From positions 1 to 64,000 of the forward strand of contig JBEKJP010000017.1 in NCBI GenBank assembly GCA_050011155.1: 64,000 nucleotides of DNA, given 5' to 3'. A model generated the notes under the pieces. The model had not been told where the DNA came from and did not search any database. It saw only the letters and a list, made by a program, of their open reading frames with translations. This document shows positions 31,211 through 38,598 of the stretch, piece after piece (the first letter of the stretch is position 1; every line of letters begins with the position of its first letter). A program made the translations under genes and the position numbers. This DNA comes from Palsa-504 sp050011155. Lineage in GTDB: Bacteria; Actinomycetota; Actinomycetes; Streptosporangiales; Streptosporangiaceae.

Positions 31211-32719
31211 TCAGCCTCCTGAGACTTGCGTTTGCCGACCTGCCCAGTGCGGTTCGCGCAGGTCTCGCTTGAGGATCTTGCCGGCCGCCGACTTGGGCAG
31301 CGGCTCGGCGCGCAACTCGATGCGCCTGGGCACCTTGAATCCGGCGATCCGCTCGCGGCAGTGCGCGACCAGCACGTCCGCCGTTACCTGCTGCCCGGCG
31401 GTCACCACCGCGTAGACCGCCTCGCCCCAGCGCGGGTCGGGCACGCCGAACACGGCGACCTCCCGGACCGCGGGATGGCTGCCGAGCGCATCCTCCACCT
31501 CGGTGGAGTAGATGTTCTCGCCGCCGCTGACGATCATGTCCTTGGCCCGGTCGACCAGGTAGACGTAGAACTTCTCATCCCGGTATCCGAGGTCCCCGGT
31601 CAGGTACCAGTCGCCGTGCATGACCTCGGCCGTCGCCTCCGGCTGGCGCCAGTAGCCGGCCATGACGCTGGGGCTGCGCACGGCCATCTGGCCGACCACA
31701 CCCGGCGGCAGGTCCTCCATGGCGTCGTTGACGACCCGCATCTCCACGCCCGTGGCCGGCTGGCCGCACGAGCGGACCAGCGGGGTGTCCAGGATGCGCT
31801 CCTCGTGCGGCAGCAGGGTGGTGATCGGGGTGGTCTCCGTGGTCCCGTAGACGTGCAGCAGCTCGGCGGCGGGGAAGGCCTGCCGGGTCCGCCGGAGCGT
31901 CTCGGCGGAGATCGGCGAGGCGCCGTGGCTCAGGTACCGCAGCGAACTGACGTCTCGCGGCCGGGCCAGCTGGGCGCCGGCCGCCGCGGCCAGCATGGTG
32001 GGCACGAGCAGGGTATGCGTCACCGCCTCGCGCTCGATGAGGTCGACGGCCAGGTCGGGGTCGAACCGGGGCATGATGACGTGGGTGCCGCCCGCCCAGA
32101 CCGTGGCCAGCGTGGCGAGTATCCCGCCGGTGTGGAACATCGGGGAGGCGACCAGCCACCGTGTCTGGCGGTCGAAGGGCCAGGTGGCCATGAAGTGGAG
32201 CCCGCTGGAGACCAGGCTGCGGTGGGTGTGCATGGCTCCCTTGGCCGCGCCCGTGGTGCCCGAGGTGTAGAACAGGACGGCCAGGTCGTTCTCGGTCACT
32301 CCCTCGCCGAGCGTCACCTCGTCCGCCGCGGCGATCAGGTCCTCGTAGTCACCGGGCATGGTCAGCACCCGGCCGGCGCCGGCGGTCCCCGGATAGTCGG
32401 AGTCGGCGAACACCACGCTGACCCCGGCGTCGTCCAGGATGGCCCGCATCTCGGCGGGCGCGAGCCGCGAGTTGACCGGGACCAGCACGTAACCCGCGGC
32501 CGGCAGCCCGAGGTAGAGCTCGAGGTAGCGGTCGGAGTTGAGGGCGACCACGCCGACCCGGTCCTGCGGCGCCAGCCCCAGCTCGCGCATCGCGCCGGCC
32601 AGCCGGCGGCAGCGCGCGCCGAGCTCGGCGTAGGTACGGCGTCTGTCCTGGCAGACGACGGCACAGGAGTCGGCGGCGGTGCCGAGTGCCTGGGTGAGCG
32701 GCTGGGTAAATGTGTACAC
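31211..32719 (-). CDS. Acyl-CoA synthetase (AMP-forming)
   Basis: A 502-residue member of the class I adenylate-forming family: VLFYTSGTTGAAKGAMHTHR, YGTTETTPIT, WYLTGDLGYRDEKF and AKDMIVSGGENIYSTEVE, with the catalytic lysine in PKSAAGKILKRDLRE. I chose the GTG at 32719 (YTFTQPLTQALG follows) because GGGAGGG precedes it and the family N-terminus begins there; the frame is open to 32899 through the promoter region. First gene of the PHA operon; a DevR-like box lies 119 bases upstream. Confidence 0.88.
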   Translation of the reverse strand: MYTFTQPLTQALGTAADSCAVVCQDRRRTYAELGARCRRLAGAMRELGLAPQDRVGVVALNSDRYLELYLGLPAAGYVLVPVNSRLAPAEMRAILDDAGVSVVFADSDYPGTAGAGRVLTMPGDYEDLIAAADEVTLGEGVTENDLAVLFYTSGTTGAAKGAMHTHRSLVSSGLHFMATWPFDRQTRWLVASPMFHTGGILATLATVWAGGTHVIMPRFDPDLAVDLIEREAVTHTLLVPTMLAAAAGAQLARPRDVSSLRYLSHGASPISAETLRRTRQAFPAAELLHVYGTTETTPITTLLPHEERILDTPLVRSCGQPATGVEMRVVNDAMEDLPPGVVGQMAVRSPSVMAGYWRQPEATAEVMHGDWYLTGDLGYRDEKFYVYLVDRAKDMIVSGGENIYSTEVEDALGSHPAVREVAVFGVPDPRWGEAVYAVVTAGQQVTADVLVAHCRERIAGFKVPRRIELRAEPLPKSAAGKILKRDLREPHWAGRQTQVSGG

Positions 32720-32813
32720 CGGGGCGCCCTCCCAGGATTCAGGTGAGAAGCTCGGCCCTGGCCGGCTGCGGCGGTCCGGTGCTGGGCGAAAAGCTCTGAT
32801 GGCCAGGGACGCT

Positions 32814-32827
32814 ACTGACCGTTCAGT
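32814..32827. promoter_or_regulatory. Imperfect palindrome, possible TetR-type operator
   Basis: ACTGACCGTTCAGT is a 14-bp dyad with a single mismatched base pair, of the kind bound by TetR-family regulators of fatty-acid genes. It lies 95 bases upstream of the first acyl-CoA ligase start and 11 bases from a DevR-like box. No regulator gene is in the window. Confidence 0.4.
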
Positions 32828-32837
32828 CGCCGGATAG

Positions 32838-32851
32838 GGGGCGAAGGTCCC
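32838..32851. promoter_or_regulatory. Candidate DevR/DosR box (PHA operon)
   Basis: GGGGCGAAGGTCCC matches 11 of 14 core positions and sits in the promoter gap between the PHA operon and the divergent phaZ-like gene. A weaker copy, CGGGCTGAGGTCCG (32860-32873), is 22 bases further, again about two helical turns. Confidence 0.65.
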
Positions 32852-32914
32852 GCCTATCGCGGGCTGAGGTCCGTGGGCTCGTCCATCCCGCACCAGCACT
32901 ATGTATTCATCTCA

Positions 32915-32930
32915 ATTACCGGCCGGTAAT
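32915..32930. promoter_or_regulatory. Perfect 16-bp palindrome, putative operator
   Basis: ATTACCGGCCGGTAAT is fully self-complementary and unusually AT-edged for this DNA. It lies 60 bases upstream of the phaZ-like start, opposite the PHA operon. It resembles TetR-family operators; the cognate regulator is not in the window. Confidence 0.5.
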
Positions 32931-32989
32931 CTGATGGTGTCGGCTGAGCCCGCCGGGTGTACGCCGATCGCGGCAGCTAGGAGGGTCAG

Positions 32990-33820
32990 ATGACCACTAC
33001 TACGTCGGCCACACCAGCCAGGGACGTGCAGCTACGCATCAGGGGACTGCGGATCCACGTCCAGGTCCACGGGGAGGGCGAGCCGCTGCTGCTCTATTCA
33101 GGTATCTGGGGCGAGGTGCGCCTCTGGGACCGCCTGCTTCCGCATCTGGCCGGGTTCCAGACGATCGCGTTCGACCCGCCGGGCATCGGCCGGTCGCAGC
33201 GACCCCCGTATCCGCTGAGCATGTGGTCACTGGCCCAGATGGGCACAGCGGTGCTCGACGCATTGGGCATAGAGTCCGCGCACGTGCTCGGTGCCTCGTT
33301 CGGCGGCGCGGTCGCCCAGCAGATGGCATTCTCGCACCCCAGGCGGGTGCGCCGGCTCGTGCTGGTGTCGACCTCCTTCGGCGGCGGGGCGATGCCGGGC
33401 AACCTGCGAGCGCTCTGGCACTTCGCCCATCCCGGCAGCTACCATCCGGAGCGGCTGGAACGGGTGGCGGGACATATGTTCGGCGGCCGACTGCGCACCG
33501 AGCCGGAAATCGTCCGCTCGATGCACATCAAGCGCCCGACGGACACCCGGGCCGCCCTGTACCGGATGGCCGGGCTCTTCGGCTGGACCAGCCTGCCCTG
33601 GTTGTGGGCCATCGACCAGCCCACCCTGGTCCTCGTGGGCGACGACGACCCGGTCACGCCGCTGCTGAACCACCGGGTCATGGCGGCGCTGATCCCGCGG
33701 GCCAGGTTGCATGTCGTCGCGGGTGGCGGGCACCTAGTCCTGATCGACAGCGCCGAACAGGTCGGACCGGTGATCACCAGCTTCCTCCGGCAAGACAGCG
33801 CGGCGGGCTCGCGGCGGTGA
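32990..33820 (+). CDS. phaZ: Alpha/beta hydrolase, intracellular PHA depolymerase (PhaZ) type
   Basis: A 276-residue hydrolase with Ser103 in the nucleophile elbow LGASFGGAVAQQMA, the acid region LVLVGDDDPVTPLLN and the His in AGGGHLVLID. The order and spacing (including GAMPGNLRALWHF and GHMFGGRLRTEPEI) match Pseudomonas PhaZ, which depolymerises medium-chain PHA granules. Divergent from the synthase operon, it would let the cell mobilise the polymer. It ends a few bases before the GNAT/acyl-CoA synthetase gene, which may be cotranscribed. Confidence 0.82.
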   Translation: MTTTTSATPARDVQLRIRGLRIHVQVHGEGEPLLLYSGIWGEVRLWDRLLPHLAGFQTIAFDPPGIGRSQRPPYPLSMWSLAQMGTAVLDALGIESAHVLGASFGGAVAQQMAFSHPRRVRRLVLVSTSFGGGAMPGNLRALWHFAHPGSYHPERLERVAGHMFGGRLRTEPEIVRSMHIKRPTDTRAALYRMAGLFGWTSLPWLWAIDQPTLVLVGDDDPVTPLLNHRVMAALIPRARLHVVAGGGHLVLIDSAEQVGPVITSFLRQDSAAGSRR

Positions 33821-33824
33821 CCGG

Positions 33825-36506
33825 TTGACCGGGCCCGCGGCGTCCGGAGGGGCCGGGCGCTCTTACGCGCTGCTGGCCGACGGCACCACCATGACCATAC
33901 GGCCGCCTGGCGCGGAGGACTACGAGGCGGTCCAGCGGCTGCATGAGGCGATGTCGATGGAGAACCTGTACTTCCGTTTCTTCAGCGCGAGCCGGGTGTC
34001 GGCCGAACATGAGGCGCGGCGGATATGCCGTGACGACCGCCCCGGCATGGTGGCGCTGCTCGGCCTGCTGGGCGACGAACTAGCGGGAGTGGCCAGTTAC
34101 GAGCTGGACCCGGACGGCGTGACCGCGGAGGTCGCGCTGGCCGCCGCCGACGGCATGCACCGGCGCGGTGTCGCCACGTTGCTGCTCGAGCACCTGGTAT
34201 CCCTGGCCCGGGCCCGCGGCGTGCAGACCTTCACCGCTGAGGTGCTGGCGGACAACTATGCCGTATTGCGCCTGCTCAGCGATTCGGGGCTGGCGCTGCG
34301 GCGCAAGGTCAGCGACGGCGTGGTGGATCTGTCCATGCCGATCCCGCACCTGGCGGCCCTCGGGGAGGCCAGCCCCTATCTGGACGCGGTGGCCGGCCGG
34401 GACCTGCATGCTGATGTGGCCAGCCTGGAGTCGCTGCTGGCGCCCCGGTCGGTCGCGGTGATCGGCGCGGGCCGCCGTCCCGGCTCAGCCGGCCGGGCGA
34501 TCCTGCTGAACATCCGCGACGCCGGTTTCGCTGGCCGGGTGTACGCGGTCAGCCCGCACGCTGGCGACATCGAGGGCATCCCCTGCGTCCCGTCGGTGGC
34601 CGCGTTGCCCGAAGCGCCTGACCTGGCGATCGTGGCAGTGCCGGCGTCCCAGGTGGCCAAGGTGGCCGGGGAGTGCGGGCACCGCGGCGTCAGGTCGCTG
34701 GCGGTCATCACCGCGGGACTGACCCCGGCGCAGGAAGCCCGGCTGCTGGCGGTCACTCGCCGGGCGGGCATGCGGCTGGCGGGCCCGGCCTCGGCCGGAG
34801 TCGCGGTGCCGGGGATCGGGCTGGCGGCCACCCAGGCCGCTCAGCATCCCGCCCCGGGCCGCACCGGCGTGATCGCCCAGTCCGGCGGGGTGGGCGGGGC
34901 GCTGCTCGAGCAGTTTTCCCGGCTGGGCATGGGGATCTCCTGCTTCGCCTCGCTCGGCGACAAGCTGGACGTCTCAGGTACCGACATGCTGCAGTGGCTG
35001 GAGTCCGACAGCACCACGGAACTGGCCGTGCTGCACCTGGAATCGTTCGGCAACCCACGCAGGTTCGCCCACGTCGCCCGCCGGGTCGGCGGCCGGATCC
35101 CCATCTTGACGGTTCACGCCGGGCGTTCGGCTCCGGATCAGCGGGCCGCCGTCTCACACACCGCGGCGGCCACCGCGTCGCTGATCACCCGGCAGGCCCT
35201 GTTCGAGCAGGCGGGCATCATCGCAACGACCAGCTTCGGCGAACTGCTCGACGCGGCCGTGCTGATGTCCTCCCAGCCGGTTCCGGCGGGCTCCACTGTC
35301 GCCATCGTGTCTAACGGTGGCGGTGCGGGCGTGCTCGCCGCCGACGCCTGCGCTGACGCCGGCCTAGCCGTGGCGCTGACCAGCGGGCCGGCCCGGGGCC
35401 GCCTGCGCCAGGTGCTGCCCGCCGCGGCAGCGGTGGACGGCCCGGTGGATACCACCGCCGCGGTCAGCCCGCGGGCCTTCGCCGAGGCGCTGCGCATCAC
35501 CGCCACCGAGGAGGGCGTCACCGCGCTGATCGTCGTGCTCGTGCAGAGCGCTTCGCCCGGCCTGATCCCGGTGCTGTCCGCTGCCCGGCTGCCGGTCCCG
35601 GTGACGGCGGTGGTGCTGGACCAGCCCGAGGCCGTCCGGCTGCTGCCGGGCGATGGGACCGCCCCGTCCGTACCCGCCTACGCCTATCCCGAGGCGGCCA
35701 CCCGGGCGCTGGCCCGGGCCGCCCGCTACGGCACCTGGCGGTCCCGGGCCGCCGGCACCGTGCCGGAGTTCACCGACGTCCGGGCTGGCCTGGCCCGCTC
35801 GATCGTCAGTTCGTTCCTGGCCCGGATGCCGGGCGGCGGCTGGCTGTCCGCGGAGGAGGCCGACGGCGTGCTGCGCTGCTACGGCCTGCCCATGGTGGAG
35901 TTCCGCCGGGTCGCCGACGCCGACGCCGACGCGGCCGTGGCGGCAGCGGCCGGACTGGGCGGTCACGTGGCGCTCAAGGCGGACGTGCCCGGCGTGCTGC
36001 ACAAGACCGTGGCAGGCGCGGTCGAGCTGGACCTGCACGGCGGCGATGAGGTACGTGCCGCGATGGGCCGCCTGCAAGCCCGTTTCGCCGGGCGGATGTC
36101 CGGGGTGCTGGTCGAGCCCATGATCACCGGCGGCATCGAGACACTGGCCGGCGTCGTGCAGGAACCGGTATTCGGCCCGGTGGTGGTGTTCGGACTCGGC
36201 GGCATCGCCACCGGCGTGCTCGACGGCCATGCGGCGCGCCTCGCGCCGCTCACCGACGCCGACGCCGAGGACCTGATCCACGCCATCCGCGCGGCACCGG
36301 CCCTGCTGGAGCAGGCGCCCGACACCGAGGCGCTGCGCGACACCCTCCTTCGCGTCTCCCGGCTCGCCGACGACCTGCCCCAGGTCGCCGAGCTTGACCT
36401 CAACCCGGTCATCGTCCGCGCGGACGGCGTCATCGCCGTGGACGCGCGCATCCGGGTGACCAGCGAGCACCTCGCCGACCCGTTCCTGCGCCGGCTGCCC
36501 CAGTGA
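33825..36506 (+). CDS. GNAT domain fused to ADP-forming acyl-CoA synthetase (Pat-like)
   Basis: The 893-residue protein has an N-terminal GNAT acyltransferase domain (~residues 10-170, with EVALAAADGMHRRGVATLLL), a CoA-binding domain (~200-320, SVAVIGAGRRPGSAGRAIL), a succinyl-CoA-ligase-like domain, and an ATP-grasp domain (~670-890, GGHVALKADVPGVLHKT). His445 in AAVSHTAAA occupies the position phosphorylated in active ADP-forming acetyl-CoA synthetases. It may thus make ATP from acetyl-CoA, acetylate protein lysines, or both. TTG 33825 is the most likely start, five bases after the phaZ stop. Confidence 0.85.
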   Translation: MTGPAASGGAGRSYALLADGTTMTIRPPGAEDYEAVQRLHEAMSMENLYFRFFSASRVSAEHEARRICRDDRPGMVALLGLLGDELAGVASYELDPDGVTAEVALAAADGMHRRGVATLLLEHLVSLARARGVQTFTAEVLADNYAVLRLLSDSGLALRRKVSDGVVDLSMPIPHLAALGEASPYLDAVAGRDLHADVASLESLLAPRSVAVIGAGRRPGSAGRAILLNIRDAGFAGRVYAVSPHAGDIEGIPCVPSVAALPEAPDLAIVAVPASQVAKVAGECGHRGVRSLAVITAGLTPAQEARLLAVTRRAGMRLAGPASAGVAVPGIGLAATQAAQHPAPGRTGVIAQSGGVGGALLEQFSRLGMGISCFASLGDKLDVSGTDMLQWLESDSTTELAVLHLESFGNPRRFAHVARRVGGRIPILTVHAGRSAPDQRAAVSHTAAATASLITRQALFEQAGIIATTSFGELLDAAVLMSSQPVPAGSTVAIVSNGGGAGVLAADACADAGLAVALTSGPARGRLRQVLPAAAAVDGPVDTTAAVSPRAFAEALRITATEEGVTALIVVLVQSASPGLIPVLSAARLPVPVTAVVLDQPEAVRLLPGDGTAPSVPAYAYPEAATRALARAARYGTWRSRAAGTVPEFTDVRAGLARSIVSSFLARMPGGGWLSAEEADGVLRCYGLPMVEFRRVADADADAAVAAAAGLGGHVALKADVPGVLHKTVAGAVELDLHGGDEVRAAMGRLQARFAGRMSGVLVEPMITGGIETLAGVVQEPVFGPVVVFGLGGIATGVLDGHAARLAPLTDADAEDLIHAIRAAPALLEQAPDTEALRDTLLRVSRLADDLPQVAELDLNPVIVRADGVIAVDARIRVTSEHLADPFLRRLPQ

Positions 36507-36675
36507 CCGCCTTGAGCACACCGCGTTGGCTAGGCTCCCGCGCGGGTCATCCCTGGGCCCCCGGCCGCTGCCCGCTCCGGGTCCTCGCTCCAGTGCCGAC
36601 GTGACCGCGAAGGCGGTCTGAGGACGCTCCCAGCCGGAATCGCCAGCGAGCCGTACATCGCGACCCGGGCGGCTC

Positions 36676-36689
36676 GGGACCAAGGTCCC
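36676..36689. promoter_or_regulatory. Strong candidate DevR/DosR box
   Basis: GGGACCAAGGTCCC, identical to the site at 11235, matches 12 of 14 core positions. It lies about 90 bases upstream of the Rv1733c-like gene and probably drives that gene, enolase and pta. Confidence 0.75.
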
Positions 36690-36779
36690 GGCCGTACGGG
36701 CGGTCGGCCCCTGGCCGGCCCGGCCGCTGGCACCGAACGTGGATATCGCCGACCACCTCGACTAGGGAAGGTGAGATCG

Positions 36780-37280
36780 ATGAAGACCGGAGCCAAGGCC
36801 GCGAGCCGCCGGGTGGACCGGACGGAGAACGCGGTGTACGGCGTGCTGATGGCCGCGTGGATGGGGGCGTCCCCGTTCGTCGCGTACGCCGCGGGCCGGT
36901 GGGCCGATGGCACCTTCTCCCGCGCCGCGCAGGCGCAGCGGGCGGCCCTGCGCCAGGTCCCCGCGACCCTGCTCGAGGCCTCCCACAGGCGCGGGCACGG
37001 GACCGGAGGGGTTCCGGACACGCTCGCGGAGTGGCGGGGCCCGGACGGGCTGCTCCGTACCGGCCTGGTCTTCGCGCCCGCCGGGGCGAAGGCCGGCAGC
37101 CGGGTGACGGTGTGGATCAACCAGGCAGGCGACGCGGTCGCCCCGCCGATGCAGCAAGCCCAGATCGCCAAACGGGTCGAGCTGGCCCAAGGGCTGGCAG
37201 CGGCCAGCTTCGCCGTCGGGCTCGGCATGACCGGATGGCTGACCCGCCAGCGCCTCGAACGGTGCCAGCGGTCGGTATGA
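36780..37280 (+). CDS. Rv1733c-like two-helix membrane protein
   Basis: The 166-residue protein has the layout of DosR antigen Rv1733c: RTENAVYGVLMAAWMGASPF as first membrane segment, an extracytoplasmic domain with TWIN-like strands (GAKAGSRVTVWINQAGDAV), and a second membrane segment (ELAQGLAAASFAVGLGMTGW) near the end. Function is unknown. ATG 36780 has AGGGAAGG at suitable distance. A second member is at 40695-41315, on the other side of enolase and pta. Confidence 0.75.
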   Translation: MKTGAKAASRRVDRTENAVYGVLMAAWMGASPFVAYAAGRWADGTFSRAAQAQRAALRQVPATLLEASHRRGHGTGGVPDTLAEWRGPDGLLRTGLVFAPAGAKAGSRVTVWINQAGDAVAPPMQQAQIAKRVELAQGLAAASFAVGLGMTGWLTRQRLERCQRSV

Positions 37281-37311
37281 GACATAGACAGTGAGAGATG
37301 GGGAACAGAGG

Positions 37312-38586
37312 ATGACAGTCTTCGACGTGACGGACCTTTCGGCACTGGAGATCCTGGATTCGCGCGGCCGGCCCACGCTGGCGGTCACGGTGCGGCTCGC
37401 CGACGGCACGACCGCCCGGGCCGGCGTCCCGTCCGGGGCCTCGACCGGCTCCCGGGAGGCCGTGGAACGCCGCGACGGCGACCCGGACAGGTACGAGGGC
37501 AAGGGAGTTCTCGGCGCGGTGGCGTCCGTCAACACCGAGATCCGTGACCTCCTGCGCGGCCGGTCCTGGACCTCGCTCGCCGAGGCGGATCGGGCCATGA
37601 TCGACCTCGACGGCACCGAGAACAAGAGCCGGCTGGGCGCCAACGCCACCGTGGGCACCTCGATGGCACTGGCCCGGGCGCTGGCCGCCTCGGCCGGGAT
37701 CCCGCTGTGGCAGTGGATCACGCCCGACGGCGTCCCGCCCTCGCTGCCGGTGCCGCACTTCAACGTGCTCAACGGCGGCGTGCACGCGCCTAACGCGCTC
37801 GACTTCCAGGAATTCATGATCGCGCCAGTCGGGGCGCCGTCGATGCCCGAGGCGGTCCGTGCGGGCGCCGAGGTCTACAGCGCGCTGCGCCGTGAGCTCT
37901 CGGGACGCAAGCTGTCCACCGGGCTGGGGGACGAGGGCGGTTTCGCCCCGGAGATCGACAACCCGGAAGAGGTCCTGCACCTTATCGTCGAGGCCATCAC
38001 CGCGGCCGGCTACAAGGCCGGAGCCGACGGCGTGTCCATCGCCCTCGACCTGGCCGCCTCGGAGTTCCGCCAGCCCGACGGCCGCTACCGGGTGGCCGGC
38101 GACCTGCTGTCCAGCGCTGACATGATCGACCGGCTGGCCGCCATCACCAGGCAGTTCCCCGTGCACCTGATCGAGGACGGGCTGGGCGAAGATGACGAGC
38201 AGGGGTGGATCGCGCTCACCGCCCGTCTGGGCGGCACCACGGAACTAGTCGGCGACGACATCTTCTGCACCAACCCGGCCATCATCACCGGCGCGATCGC
38301 CCGCGGCATCGGCAACTCCGCGCTGATCAAGCTCAACCAGATCGGCACCGTGACCGAGACGCTACAGGCCATGGCCATCTGCCGTCAGGCGGGTTACCGG
38401 CAGTTCGTCTCACACCGGTCCGGGGAAACCGAGGATCACTTCATCGCCGACCTGGCCGTCGGCACCGGCTGCGCCCACCTCAAGACCGGCGCGCCGGCCC
38501 GCGGCGAACGCGTGGCCAAGTACAACCGCCTCCTGGAGATCGCCGCGGCCGTACCCGCCCTCCGCTACGGCATGCCTGTAGGCTGA
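37312..38586 (+). CDS. eno: Enolase
   Basis: A 424-residue phosphopyruvate hydratase: SGASTGSREAVERRDGD (mobile loop), HFNVLNGGVHAPNALDFQEF, GDEGGFAPEI, HLIEDGLGEDDEQGW, GDDIFCTNP, IKLNQIGTVTETL (catalytic Lys) and SHRSGETEDHFIADLAVG. It converts 2-phosphoglycerate to phosphoenolpyruvate. The GEDDEQGW and IFCTN variants differ slightly from housekeeping enolases (usually EDPxxEDDW and LFVTN), so it may be a second, hypoxia-specific copy. The ATG at 37312 was chosen over 37291. Pta follows after 12 bases. Confidence 0.95.
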   Translation: MTVFDVTDLSALEILDSRGRPTLAVTVRLADGTTARAGVPSGASTGSREAVERRDGDPDRYEGKGVLGAVASVNTEIRDLLRGRSWTSLAEADRAMIDLDGTENKSRLGANATVGTSMALARALAASAGIPLWQWITPDGVPPSLPVPHFNVLNGGVHAPNALDFQEFMIAPVGAPSMPEAVRAGAEVYSALRRELSGRKLSTGLGDEGGFAPEIDNPEEVLHLIVEAITAAGYKAGADGVSIALDLAASEFRQPDGRYRVAGDLLSSADMIDRLAAITRQFPVHLIEDGLGEDDEQGWIALTARLGGTTELVGDDIFCTNPAIITGAIARGIGNSALIKLNQIGTVTETLQAMAICRQAGYRQFVSHRSGETEDHFIADLAVGTGCAHLKTGAPARGERVAKYNRLLEIAAAVPALRYGMPVG

Positions 38587-38598
38587 TAGAAATACCAG

